64,000 nucleotides of DNA from a bacterium (GTDB taxonomy: Bacteria > Hydrothermota > DG-26 > JAUXAN01), in contig JAUXAN010000008.1 of assembly GCA_030619885.1 (NCBI GenBank), positions 1-64,000 of the forward strand, given 5' to 3'. Positions within the stretch are counted from its first letter, which is position 1; the number at the start of each line of letters is the position of its first letter. The translations under genes and the position numbers were made by a program. Below are positions 6,863 through 15,110 of the stretch, piece by piece. The notes beneath the pieces are model-generated. The model was not told the origin of the DNA, searched no databases, and worked only from the letters and a program-made list of their open reading frames with translations.

Positions 6863-6894
6863 GGGTCAGGCTGAAATATAAAATTTATATCTTG
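6863..6894. repeat. Dispersed repeat (GGGTCAGGCTGAAA type)
   Basis: GGGTCAGGCTGAAA at 6863-6876 and the following about 18 A/T-rich bases recur at 10547-10578. Related GGGGTCA-containing scraps occur near 11515 and, inverted, near 40772 and 46535-46552. They look like ends left by REP/IS200-type elements. Confidence 0.6.
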
Positions 6895-7032
6895 TATTAA
6901 TAATCTTTTGATAATTTAAGAAAAAAATAAATACCTCCTTATGATAAAAGTATACTATCTTAATTATAATATTAGCCCTTTTCTCATTTGGCTTAACAAA
7001 CTTTTAAAATTTTGTAAAACAAAAATAAAAGT

Positions 7033-7290
7033 ATGGCAAAAAAGTTGATATTGAACTTCCCTGCCTGTGGTGAAAAACGGGAGATGAAGGCTATTAGTAA
7101 ATTGGAACATAGCCATGGTGTAGGTTGTCTCCTAGATATTGGTTTTTTAATATTCTTGGTGTTGGGATTCTTCAATCCTTTTCTCTGGATTTTAGCAGCC
7201 TTATTTTTTATTCTGGCTGCGTCCTTTGGGTTTAATAAACAAAAATTCTGGAAATGTAAAAATTGTGGACCTCTTTTGCCGAGAGATTAA
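7033..7290 (+). CDS. Small zinc-ribbon membrane protein
   Basis: An 85-residue protein. It begins with NFPACGEKREMKAI, where a CxxC knuckle is expected but the first cysteine is Phe. A glycine-rich turn (SHGVGCLL) and two hydrophobic segments (about residues 36-51 and 52-65) follow, then the second knuckle CKNCG near the C-terminus. This ribbon-helix-helix-ribbon layout is seen in small zinc-ribbon proteins of many phyla. With only three of four expected cysteines, zinc binding is doubtful. The promoter (TTAACA-N16-TAAAAC) and first codons are duplicated in the decayed gene at 3285. Confidence 0.7.
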   Translation: MAKKLILNFPACGEKREMKAISKLEHSHGVGCLLDIGFLIFLVLGFFNPFLWILAALFFILAASFGFNKQKFWKCKNCGPLLPRD

Positions 7291-7385
7291 TGCTACCCAG
7301 AAAAGAAACAATGTGATGCAACCTTCAAAAAACACTGAAAATATCTTGACATGAGAGAGACTGTTAAAAAAATTAGGATATGTCC

Positions 7386-7631
7386 CTATTTGATTATAAG
7401 CTTGAAAGCTACAATAACATTGATAATTGTAGAAATACTTATGACACCAGTCATGATGGTAATCCACTTTGTATATTTGAGCATTGCATTGGTTTGCTTT
7501 TCCTGATTACGTCGTGTGATTTCATTCAAGTAATGGTCTCTTGTTACCACTGTACGTTTTGCTACATTATCATACCTTGAAATAATTTTTTCATAAGATA
7601 AGGATCTTAAATCTTTTAATGTTTCAGACAT
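7386..7631 (-). CDS. Small membrane-anchored protein, unknown
   Basis: An 81-residue protein with a basic/acidic soluble N-terminal two thirds, helical and probably coiled, and one C-terminal membrane helix (about residues 55-78, ITIMTGVISISTIINVIVAF). A purine-rich GGGGGGGAATC lies 5-10 bases before the ATG. It is on the same strand as, and about 115 bases downstream of, the HEPN gene at 7746-8402, at the edge of the AbiE/HEPN island. A membrane-located accessory is possible, but no function can be assigned. Confidence 0.6.
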   Translation of the reverse strand: MSETLKDLRSLSYEKIISRYDNVAKRTVVTRDHYLNEITRRNQEKQTNAMLKYTKWITIMTGVISISTIINVIVAFKLIIK

Positions 7632-7745
7632 TTTATTGATTCCCCCCCTTTATCAAATCGTTTAATACAATTTTTTATGATTTTGTATGAACTTTGGCAG
7701 TACTTGACACAATTCAAATTGAACAGCAAGCGGTTAAGTACCCCC

Positions 7746-8402
7746 TTAATCGGTTGAAGTCAGTGGAATACCATGCTTTTTAGTCCAAGTTTCTTGCTCA
7801 TCAGCTTGCTGTAAATAAGTAACAATGGCTTCGCCATCCCCTTCCAGGACGACATGTTCGTAAAGGGTCTCAAAGTCCTCGAAGTGTACCTGAATGTGAT
7901 TTAAGAATTCCCGGATCATTCGAAGTGCATCCTCAACCATTTTTCGACTGATACCTGGTAAGGGCTCTGGATGATACTTGAGTGCAGTTAATAAATCCTT
8001 ATGAGCTATAACGCGGTTTCTCCATTTCCGAAAAGGCTTGCAATGATCCTGGATTCTATCTATTGACTCACTGACACTTTTATAAAAATCAGATTCACCA
8101 GATTCCTTAAGTTGCTTACCAAGTCTAGCAAGAGAGAGGTTTTTCCTTTTTCCAGTCTGTGGTGGATCAGTAAGGCGACTAAGTGACATGAAGACATCAT
8201 CACGCAATACGCGTTGAATGACTTTGAAGAAACTGCGTGCTTTACTGTCCAGAAATTTTACACGTTCTTTGCTAACAGTAAATAGCTGGCAAAGAATTTT
8301 CCATTCTGCGTGTAACCAGATTGCTTCCTGCTTAAGAGTCTCATAAAGATCTACCAAATCTTCTGGCATTGACTGCTTAATATCCGAATTTTTGTTTTCC
8401 AT
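7746..8402 (-). CDS. HEPN-domain protein, AbiU2-like
   Basis: A 218-residue, all-helical protein. The segment DVFMSLSRLTDPP followed by KRKNLSLARL, and then FRKWRNRVIAHKD near residues 123-135, match the AbiU2-type HEPN family. RNRVIAH supplies the R-x4-6-H ribonuclease motif, so this may be a functional RNase. AbiU2 relatives are linked to phage abortive infection. The AbiEi/AbiEii pair lies directly upstream on the same strand, which supports a defence role, though the family also occurs outside defence loci. No partner antitoxin is obvious; the 81-residue membrane protein downstream is the only neighbour. Confidence 0.65.
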   Translation of the reverse strand: MENKNSDIKQSMPEDLVDLYETLKQEAIWLHAEWKILCQLFTVSKERVKFLDSKARSFFKVIQRVLRDDVFMSLSRLTDPPQTGKRKNLSLARLGKQLKESGESDFYKSVSESIDRIQDHCKPFRKWRNRVIAHKDLLTALKYHPEPLPGISRKMVEDALRMIREFLNHIQVHFEDFETLYEHVVLEGDGEAIVTYLQQADEQETWTKKHGIPLTSTD

Positions 8403-8489
8403 CGTATCAAACCCGTAAACACGCTGTTATGCAGTCATTAGAATCAAGTTAAAGGTGGAATCTATGATTATTAAATCTTACTCTTGATT

Positions 8490-9443
8490 CTACAATCGCT
8501 TTAATTGTTGTACGATCTTTCTTTGCATAAGATTATAGAGTTCCTTTTTCCTTTGTATAAATGCTTCCTTTGTAAGAACAATCTCTTCATTGGTTAAATT
8601 TCTAAGGAATTCGTATCCAAACAGAAATTCCCTTTTCACCTCATCAATTGATGGTATTCCATTCCACATGTATTGAGGAATACACTCTTTACAGGTTAAC
8701 CAAGACTGCGATACTGTATCAAGTCCATCTTTAAACTCCTGCCAATCAAAGGAAATTTTCTCTTTCCATAATTTCATAATCAGCATTTTTCTTAACAACT
8801 TTTTGATTTTGGGGGACAACGCCTTTTCGGTTTGTAAGAAAAACCATGTATCGAAAAGATCTCTTTCGCCGAGTCTTTGAACTGCTGCTCGTAGTTTCTC
8901 CGCAATAATTTCGTATTTATGCAGACACATGAATTTTGGAAAACTATGTTTCACACTCATCACGGAAGAAATTTTTTCAAAATATTTTCTTTCAATTAAT
9001 TTACTACTAAATTCATCATATATTATGTCATCCCTAAGACTTATCTGAAATCTTATTACCTGAGGAATATCCTTATGTCGTTCATACTCTAATGTCAATT
9101 CACATGATTTTCCGTCTTTCTTTTTCTCAGCCTTTTGAATTTGGAATGGTATTTCACCCATCTGGCGTTGACCTGTATCACCTGAAAATAATTGTATTAG
9201 TTGGTTAAATATATCTCTATCTTTAGATTTTTGACGCAAAGTAAAGTCAATATCTTGGGAAATACGCCATTCCTTAAAGTGAATTTTTGCGAGGCAAGTG
9301 CCACCTTTAAAAACAAGGTATTGGGCGATTCTGTTTTTAGATAATAGAAGCAGTAAACAGGTAAGATACATATCCCGTTCGGCTTGTGTTTGATTTATTT
9401 GACGTTCTCTGGCATATTCTTCTATTTCACCTTCAGTAAACAT
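8490..9443 (-). CDS. AbiEii-family nucleotidyltransferase toxin
   Basis: A 317-residue protein of the AbiEii/AbiGii family, the toxin of type IV AbiE toxin-antitoxin systems. FKGGTCL at residues 45-51 followed by RISQDIDF (60-67) forms the nucleotidyltransferase site; the KYEIIAEKLRA helix carries the conserved Lys/Glu pair. Characterised relatives use GTP or CTP to block translation-related targets such as tRNA ends. The gene begins three bases after the stop of abiEi, so the two are co-transcribed and probably coupled. Length and motifs are complete, so it is likely active. Confidence 0.9.
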   Translation of the reverse strand: MFTEGEIEEYARERQINQTQAERDMYLTCLLLLLSKNRIAQYLVFKGGTCLAKIHFKEWRISQDIDFTLRQKSKDRDIFNQLIQLFSGDTGQRQMGEIPFQIQKAEKKKDGKSCELTLEYERHKDIPQVIRFQISLRDDIIYDEFSSKLIERKYFEKISSVMSVKHSFPKFMCLHKYEIIAEKLRAAVQRLGERDLFDTWFFLQTEKALSPKIKKLLRKMLIMKLWKEKISFDWQEFKDGLDTVSQSWLTCKECIPQYMWNGIPSIDEVKREFLFGYEFLRNLTNEEIVLTKEAFIQRKKELYNLMQRKIVQQLKRL

Positions 9444-9446
9444 CTT

Positions 9447-10298
9447 TTATCTAACTCCCTCTTCTCCTTGCAAATATGATAATGGTACATTTATCACAAG
9501 ATTCCATTTAGCAGAATACTCGGCAACTCGTTGTCTTCGAGTGGATGGATCCAAGTATGCCTTCGTTTTCATAATAATTTTTCTAATGCTCGCTATTTCT
9601 TGTGAATTCCATCTGTATCCTGCTAATTCTGTCAAGTAACCTAGTCGTTGCAACAGCGTCTTTTTCTTTATCTTGAGAGCATATATCAACAAATTACGTA
9701 AATTTACTTCATCTTTTGCTCGCTGTATTACCTCATATACAATAGGCAATCCTCCTGTATATTTTGGTTTGTTTACCGCATCGACAATCGTTCTCTCAAT
9801 ATCCGAAATGATGAGCTTGACGCCTCGATAATTTATTTCTTTACATCCAAAATCTAACATTTTTGAGGGTATATAAACAAATTTAAAGTTGTATTGCTTC
9901 TCAATTTTTTTATGGTATTTCGTTGGGGTAGAGATAAACACTGTCGCAGGTATTTGATCGGTAAGCCCGTGAAGAAATGCTGCCGAAAGATGCGAAATGT
10001 AATAAATTTTCGCACCTTTACTTGCAATATAGTATGGATCGCTTGGAATCGGCACATCTAAAGAATCACCATAACTCGATGGTATAACTTGATATACTCC
10101 TTTCTTAGTTCTGTTTAACCAATGCGCCTTTTGGAGACGGTGAACTAAGACTTTGGCATAACTTTCCTTTACACCTAAAATCTTTGCAATTTCATTGACA
10201 GTAAATACTCTTTTCCCTTGGGCTTCGAGCGTCGATATTACTTTCTTTATTGTTGATCCCTTACGTAACTTGCGTGTTTTTCCCATGTTCTCTTTCAT
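9447..10298 (-). CDS. AbiEi-family antitoxin with N-terminal HTH
   Basis: A 283-residue antitoxin of the AbiEi family. Residues about 15-65 form a winged HTH (FTVNEIAKILGVKESYAKVL), followed by the AbiEi core with SHLSAAFLHGL and the ISDIERTIVDA segment. It should neutralise AbiEii and bind its own promoter. A perfect 10-bp inverted repeat lies 20 bases upstream (10319-10346), fitting negative autoregulation. Two in-frame starts exist, 10298 and 10286 (MGKTRK). CGGAGAT lies about 13 bases before the first ATG and AAAGAG before the second; I keep the first. Confidence 0.88.
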   Translation of the reverse strand: MKENMGKTRKLRKGSTIKKVISTLEAQGKRVFTVNEIAKILGVKESYAKVLVHRLQKAHWLNRTKKGVYQVIPSSYGDSLDVPIPSDPYYIASKGAKIYYISHLSAAFLHGLTDQIPATVFISTPTKYHKKIEKQYNFKFVYIPSKMLDFGCKEINYRGVKLIISDIERTIVDAVNKPKYTGGLPIVYEVIQRAKDEVNLRNLLIYALKIKKKTLLQRLGYLTELAGYRWNSQEIASIRKIIMKTKAYLDPSTRRQRVAEYSAKWNLVINVPLSYLQGEEGVR

Positions 10299-10318
10299 TT
10301 AGGTTAAAATCTCCGCCA

Positions 10319-10346
10319 TAGGTTACAGATATAAAACTGTAACCTA
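10319..10346. promoter_or_regulatory. Operator-like inverted repeat upstream of abiEi
   Basis: TAGGTTACAG (10319-10328) and CTGTAACCTA (10337-10346) are perfect inverted arms around an 8-base A/T spacer. The position 21-48 bases before the abiEi start suits an autoregulatory AbiEi binding site. Confidence 0.7.
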
Positions 10347-10744
10347 CAGCGTAAAACCTAACCAGCATCAAATACATAAACTTATAATTTCCCTTTATCA
10401 CTTTATCGAGTATTAAAACTTCATCCTTTTCGTAAGTATATATAACAATTTATTATTGTCAATATACCTGCAAGAGTTAATATATATGATATCCTTTTCT
10501 GGGTAATTTTCATTCGAGTAATTGTGATCTTTATGGGGGGTCATTGGGGTCAGGCTGAAAGATAAAATATATAACTTGAGATAATTTATTAACCAAAAGT
10601 TCTGTCCTGCGTTCATCTGTGGTTAATTTCTTCTTGACATGGGAGTGGAATTGTGTAAAAACAGGTTGTGTCCATAGTTATTCCAATATTGGGCACCATT
10701 CGATAAAATGTTAGCCACAATATATCTCTGAAAAGATTAAAGTT
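10347..10744. other. Intergenic stretch with a transposon scar
   Basis: No credible gene on either strand. The GGGTCAGGCTGAAA repeat occupies 10547-10578. The rest is A/T-rich. A short ORF (10413-10616, minus) has no start signal or coding character. Confidence 0.5.
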
Positions 10745-11295
10745 ATGTTTTTAGCATTGATAGTCAATAATATTTGGCTTTCTATGACTATCTGGGCATG
10801 TCTATATATTTCAGATTATGCTCTCACAAACAACGCAGCTCGCATGCACTATGCGGGTGTGATTAAGCATATTGTTTTTGAAAAAGAATACGAACTTACA
10901 CCTTATTTTCAAAAAGATGTCGCATTACTTCGACGCTTCAGCCCATGGTTCATTTTGTGTTAGTATTATCGTCTCTTATAATTTTGTTTGTTTGGTTTCT
11001 TACAGTTCGGTCAACGATCTTGCCAGAAATGTTTGAATTTTTGATTGGAGCACTTATCTTATTGGAGATGAGCATTCATATTCGGCATTTTCGTAGTATC
11101 TTTATTTTCAAATATGCGACCAAATCTAAAGGAATACAAGGTCGGATTGAATATACGAGGTGGTTCTCGCTATGTACATCGTCCATAGAACTAGTTGCAT
11201 TTGCACTTTTATTTTTATTTGCATTTCTGGCCTCAAGCCGTTGGTTTTTTCTTGGGGGGACGGTAACTTGCCTTACTACAGCAGTAAAACATTGA
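10745..11295 (+). pseudogene. Frameshifted integral membrane protein
   Basis: Two overlapping frames encode one continuous protein. Frame 1 (10745-10963) gives an N-terminal membrane helix, then YISDYALT, ELTPYFQKDVALLRRFSPWFIL. Frame 2 continues from about 10960 as VLVLSSLIILFVWFL with further helices to 11295. The helix SPWFIL/VLVLSSLII is split by the shift, around the TTTTGTGTTAGT at 10955-10966. Joined, it would be a roughly 183-residue four-helix protein of an unnamed family. A single-base error in the sequence is an alternative explanation. Confidence 0.6.
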
Positions 11296-11716
11296 CAATG
11301 GTCAAATAAAGAAAAAACCCCACATGAGTAGGATAAACCTTGAAAAAGTTATTCGTTATTCATTCGTGGAAATAATACAGAATATCAGATTATCAGAATA
11401 CCAGATGGAGATTTCAGATATCAGAGTATCAGATTAAAAATTTATGAGGACGGAGGTTGACTTTGTGACATGTTCACAAATTCGAATTTTTGGTCGAGGG
11501 TAGAAAAAAAGATTATTGGGGTCACCTATGAAAAATTAAAACTTTAATCTTCATGAACTACGTATGTATATAGTCACTAGTCATTAGTTATTGGTCGTTG
11601 GTTGTTTGCTATATGAATACCTTCTTAGGATTTACTTTGGATTTTGAATCTTCAGATTAATATATGACTTGGATTTATATTTTTCGTGCAATTCGGGAAA
11701 GCCCTTCTTTTTTCCC
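11296..11716. repeat. Repeat-rich intergenic region
   Basis: No gene seen. 11377-11436 consists of degenerate iterations of an ATCAGA/ACCAGA unit (spacing 8-12 bases). A GGGGTCA scrap lies near 11517, and iterated TAGTCATTAGTTATTGGTC-type sequence lies near 11571-11612, similar to that at 63648-63690. Confidence 0.5.
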
Positions 11717-11763
11717 TTGACAAGAAATTTGGAAATCTATATAACATGACTGACTGGTCAGAT
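11717..11763 (+). promoter_or_regulatory. Promoter and TetR operator for the efflux operon
   Basis: TTGACA at 11717-11722, 17-base spacer, TATAAC at 11740-11745. Directly downstream, ATGACTGACTGGTCAGAT (11746-11763) contains TGAC-N6-GTCA, a typical TetR-family palindrome placed over the transcription start. This predicts that the TetR protein represses its own operon. Confidence 0.8.
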
Positions 11764-11767
11764 AGAA

Positions 11768-12403
11768 ATGAGAAAAAGCAATAAGATATTGAAGCGGGAA
11801 GCGATTTTGAATGCGGCAAAGGTGGCATTTGCTGAAAAGGGGTTTGATGCCGCACTGCTGCAGGAAATCGCTGATAGAGCAAAACTCGCAAAGGGAACTT
11901 TGTATCTATATTTCAATAGTAAAGAAGACCTTTTTTTGAGTTTGATTGAAGACGAACTCGATAAATTTATTGATATAACCGAAACTGTCTGCAAAGAATC
12001 TTGCCATTCGATTGAAAAGATAAAAATGCTGATCAAAAATATAGTTCGTCATTTTGAAGTCAATAAAGAGTTCTTTTGCATTTTTACTCCAGAACGGGCA
12101 GGGTTTACAAAAACCCATCATCCAGAAATAAGAGAGAGAGTTATACCAAAATATAGAAAGGGAATTAACCTCACTGCTAAGATTATGAAAGAAGGTATAA
12201 AAGAAGGCAAGATTAAAAGTTTAGACCCGATTTTGCTGGCGTATGCTCTCAGTGGCTTAATCAATACGTTGATAGCCAAGTGGCTATTAGACGAGGGGAA
12301 GGTCTCACTTGAAAAAAGTTCCATGGTTGTAACCACGATTTTTTTAGATGGAATAAAAACGGATAATGAGAAAAAGACAACCACAGAGACACGGAGAACG
12401 TAG
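11768..12403 (+). CDS. TetR-family regulator of the efflux operon
   Basis: A 211-residue repressor. Residues about 10-56 form the TetR HTH (ILNAAKVAFAEKGFDAALL, then EIADRAKLAKGTLYLYFNSK); the C-terminal ligand domain is all-helical. The operator-like palindrome at 11746-11763 overlaps its own promoter, and the TolC, adaptor and RND genes follow on the same strand, so it probably senses an exported toxic compound. No Shine-Dalgarno is present; the leader is about 16 bases. The final residues KKTTTETRRT are encoded by a dispersed ACCACAGAGACACGG repeat, a later addition to the C-terminus. Confidence 0.9.
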   Translation: MRKSNKILKREAILNAAKVAFAEKGFDAALLQEIADRAKLAKGTLYLYFNSKEDLFLSLIEDELDKFIDITETVCKESCHSIEKIKMLIKNIVRHFEVNKEFFCIFTPERAGFTKTHHPEIRERVIPKYRKGINLTAKIMKEGIKEGKIKSLDPILLAYALSGLINTLIAKWLLDEGKVSLEKSSMVVTTIFLDGIKTDNEKKTTTETRRT

Positions 12404-12414
12404 AGAAAAAATAT
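12379..12414. repeat. Dispersed ACCACAGAGACACGGAGA-type repeat
   Basis: Covers the end of the TetR gene. Related copies are at about 20501-20513, 36341-36363 with its inverse at 36464-36485, and 46396-46414. Confidence 0.55.
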
Positions 12415-12441
12415 ATTTAAAAGAATATCTGAATGTAAGGA

Positions 12442-13713
12442 GTGGATATGAGATACATCAGTTTGATTTTAATTCTGGCAATCCCTTTTGTCAGGGGTTT
12501 CACTGAGCAGATTTTGACTCTCGATGATGCAGTGGATATTGCCTTGGAAAATAATAAGGTTCTGCTCACACAAAAGGCGAAGGAGGATGAGGCAAAGGCA
12601 CAAACAATTGTAGCGAGGGCTAACTTTATGCCTACTATAACGGCTTCGGGAAGTTATACCAGACTCTCTAAGGTTCCGGAAATGGGGCCAGTAATGATGG
12701 GGGAATTGGATAATTATGTCACCGGAATAAGTCTCGAACAGCCTCTTTTTACCTGGGGAAAGATATGGAATGCATACCAACTTGCAAAATTAAATCTAAA
12801 TGCTGTCGAAGAAGATTATAATAAAACAGAAAGTGAGGTTATATTCAATGTAACGCAGGCTTTCTATGGAGTGATGCTGCTCACCGAACTTGTAAAACTG
12901 TCAGAAGAGGCATACCAACAGGTGAAACGTCATGTAGATGTTGTAAAGAAGAGATACGATGCAGGACTCGCACCAAAGTTCGACCTCATTCGTGCAAGGG
13001 TTCAACTCTCAAATATGGAACCGCAGGTTATAAAAGCAAAGAATGGGTTGAAGTCTGCGAAAAATGGGCTTAAAGTTCTCCTCGATATACCATTAGAGGA
13101 GTCGATTTCACTTGAAGGTGAACTAAAATACGAGCCAGTTGAAATCAATCTTAAAGAGTTAATAGAAGAGGCTCTTTTGAATCGGTCTGAACTCAAGTCT
13201 TTGAAATTTAGAAAAAAGATGGCAGAGAAAGCGCTGGCACTTGCACGAGCATCGAACAAACCCAATTTGATTGGTATTGCAAACTATGAATATAAAAATC
13301 CTTTCTTTTTTGAACCCAAGTGGGAAACGGGATGGAATGTTACAATTGCTTTGCAGATACCCTTCTTCAGTGGATTTTCAACTTTTGGAAAAGTTAAGAA
13401 AGCAAAATCTCAACTGAAACAGGTAGAGTTCGGTATGAAATTATTAAGGGATGGAATCGAACTGGAAGTGAGAGATGTGGTTTCTTCTTTGGAAGAAGGA
13501 AAGAAACTCGTCGAGTCTCAAGAAAAAAATGTTCATCAGGCAGAAGAGGCATTGGAAATAGCGGAAAGAAGATATAAAGATGGTTTGGCTACTTCTTTAG
13601 AAGTTATGGATACACAACTTGCCTTAACGCAGGCAAAAACGAACTATTTGCAGGCTATTTCCGACTATACCATTGCCAGAGCAAGATTGAAGAAAACAAT
13701 AGGAGAACGGTAA
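12442..13713 (+). CDS. TolC-family outer-membrane efflux channel
   Basis: A 423-residue TolC-like outer-membrane factor with an N-terminal signal (ISLILILAIPFVRGF) and two repeated long-helix units: LTLDDAVDIALENNKVLL at residues about 25-42, and the second unit near residues 215-400, with YKDGLATSLEVMDTQLALTQ. It forms the outer-membrane exit duct for the adaptor/RND pair downstream. The start is supported by AAGGAG 6-7 bases before the ATG (the ATG at 12448). The next gene is not efflux-related: a four-helix-bundle insertion separates it from the adaptor. Confidence 0.9.
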   Translation: MDMRYISLILILAIPFVRGFTEQILTLDDAVDIALENNKVLLTQKAKEDEAKAQTIVARANFMPTITASGSYTRLSKVPEMGPVMMGELDNYVTGISLEQPLFTWGKIWNAYQLAKLNLNAVEEDYNKTESEVIFNVTQAFYGVMLLTELVKLSEEAYQQVKRHVDVVKKRYDAGLAPKFDLIRARVQLSNMEPQVIKAKNGLKSAKNGLKVLLDIPLEESISLEGELKYEPVEINLKELIEEALLNRSELKSLKFRKKMAEKALALARASNKPNLIGIANYEYKNPFFFEPKWETGWNVTIALQIPFFSGFSTFGKVKKAKSQLKQVEFGMKLLRDGIELEVRDVVSSLEEGKKLVESQEKNVHQAEEALEIAERRYKDGLATSLEVMDTQLALTQAKTNYLQAISDYTIARARLKKTIGER

Positions 13714-13747
13714 CTAGATGCCGGATACTAGATGCTTGATACTGGAT
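13714..13747. repeat. Left flanking repeat of the four-helix-bundle insertion
   Basis: CTAGATGCCGGATACTAGAT and the next bases are iterations of a GGATnCTnGATGC unit directly after the tolC stop. An inverted equivalent lies at 14131-14170. Confidence 0.6.
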
Positions 13748-13755
13748 AAAGCATT

Positions 13756-14187
13756 ATGAAATATAAAAGCTATAAAGATTTGGAGATTTATAAACTTGCG
13801 CATCAATTGGCAGTAGAAATCCATAAGATGACATTAACTGAACTACCAAAATTTGAATTATATGAGGAAGGAAGCCAAATTAGAAGATCATCCAAATCTA
13901 TATCAGCCAATATTGCTGAAGGATCTGGTAAAAGAAGATATAAAAATGAATTCATCTATTTCTTAACAAATGCATTAGCTTCTTGTGACGAAACCAGAGA
14001 GCATCTCAATCTTCTATCTGAAACAGGTTCTTTGAAAGACCAAACCCGCTACACACATTTCACTGAAAGATATGAGGAATTAGGAAAGAGAATGACAAAA
14101 TTCATTCAAGCAGTAGAAAAAAATCACCTCGGATCCAAAACCAGCATCGAGCATCAAGGATCCAGCATCCAGAGTAGAGGGAGGTAA
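13756..14187 (+). CDS. Four-helix-bundle protein (S23/avd-like), inserted in operon
   Basis: A 143-residue protein of the four-helix-bundle family first seen in 23S rRNA intervening sequences and related to diversity-retroelement accessory protein Avd. Diagnostic parts are YKDLEIYKLAHQLAVEIH, QIRRSSKSISANIAEGSGK at about residues 43-61, and NEFIYFLTNALASCDETREH. The last 19 residues are coded by the flanking repeat and are not part of the fold. Family members are small basic bundles of unclear function, often found as mobile scraps. Its position between tolC and the adaptor gene, bracketed by inverted GGATGC-type repeats, indicates insertion into the efflux operon. Confidence 0.88.
   Translation: MKYKSYKDLEIYKLAHQLAVEIHKMTLTELPKFELYEEGSQIRRSSKSISANIAEGSGKRRYKNEFIYFLTNALASCDETREHLNLLSETGSLKDQTRYTHFTERYEELGKRMTKFIQAVEKNHLGSKTSIEHQGSSIQSRGR
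14131..14170. repeat. Right flanking repeat of the four-helix-bundle insertion
   Basis: GGATCCAAAACCAGCATCGA and the following AGCATCAAGGATCCAGC is an inverted relative of 13714-13747. It encodes the C-terminal tail of the inserted protein. Confidence 0.6.
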
Positions 14188-14188
14188 T

Positions 14189-15085
14189 ATGAAAAAAGTG
14201 ATTGTATTAGCCGTTTTAATAATAGTGGCAGGACTGATTGTCTTTCGTATCATCCAGCGTTTCCAGCCACAAAAAGAGGAGACCGGTATTGAAATCCCTA
14301 CAGATGTGGTGGTTCAAAATGTAACAAGAGGTAATATTGCAAAAACTATTTCTTTCACCGGGGATATTGTAGGAGAAGAGCAGGTAAATGTCCATCCAAT
14401 CGAAGAGACGGGCAGATTGATTAAGTATCTGGTAAAAGAGGGTGATAGAGTATCAAAGGGAGCCGTTATAGCCCTGGTTGACAGGTCAATCAAGGGATTA
14501 GAGTTTCAGCCAGCCAGGATAACTTCACCTATTTCAGGTGTCGTTGGGATGCTTTTTCTCGACCCAGGTGCAATGGTCTCTCCACAAATTTCCGTAGCAA
14601 TGATTGCAAATATGGATGCAGTAAAAGTAGAAATTGCTGTTGTGGAAAAAGATATATCACACATCAAAAAGGGACAGAAGGCTAAAATAAGAGTGGACGC
14701 CTATCCAGATGAGATATTTACAGGTATTCTCGAAGAGCTCTCGCCGGTTATCAACCCAATGAGCAGAACTGCAAAGTGTGAGATACATATCAAAAATCCC
14801 GGGCATAGATTGAGACCAGGAATGTATGCAAAAGTGTCTCTGATTATAGATGAACATAAAGATGTCATAGTGGTACCACAGAAAGCAGTGCTTGAGAGGA
14901 ACGGCGAAAAACTGGTATTCTTATCAGAAGGCGACAGTCTGGCAAGAGAGAGGAAAGTAGAAATTGGATTTGATGATGAAGAAAAGTTCGAAATAGTGAG
15001 CGGGTTAAAAGAAGGAGAAGCGATTATTGTTCTTGGAAATTATGGGCTGATAGACGGAGCAAAGATAGTAAGCAGTAAGAAGTAA
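14189..15085 (+). CDS. RND periplasmic adaptor (membrane fusion protein)
   Basis: A 298-residue HlyD/AcrA-type adaptor with one N-terminal membrane anchor (residues 4-22). A split lipoyl domain spans residues about 65-125, with VKEGDRVSKGAVIALVD and ITSPISGVVGMLFLDPGAMV. A beta-barrel (VEIAVVEKDISHIKKGQKAK) and the membrane-proximal domain follow, with IVVPQKAVLERNG. The long helical hairpin is very short, as in many adaptors outside Proteobacteria. It bridges the inner-membrane pump encoded next and the TolC homologue upstream. GGGAGGT precedes the ATG. Confidence 0.92.
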   Translation: MKKVIVLAVLIIVAGLIVFRIIQRFQPQKEETGIEIPTDVVVQNVTRGNIAKTISFTGDIVGEEQVNVHPIEETGRLIKYLVKEGDRVSKGAVIALVDRSIKGLEFQPARITSPISGVVGMLFLDPGAMVSPQISVAMIANMDAVKVEIAVVEKDISHIKKGQKAKIRVDAYPDEIFTGILEELSPVINPMSRTAKCEIHIKNPGHRLRPGMYAKVSLIIDEHKDVIVVPQKAVLERNGEKLVFLSEGDSLARERKVEIGFDDEEKFEIVSGLKEGEAIIVLGNYGLIDGAKIVSSKK

Positions 15086-15095
15086 GGAGTAAGCA
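15068..15095 (+). repeat. Short iterated AGTAAG repeat
   Basis: Four imperfect copies of AGTAAG at the end of the adaptor gene and into the gap before the RND gene. No function is evident. Confidence 0.5.
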
Positions 15096-15110
15096 CAAAG
15101 GAGGATATTT

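Noticed and set aside
11377-11436. Possible CRISPR-like array of ATCAGA repeats
   Set aside because: The unit is too short, irregular and without spacers of constant length.
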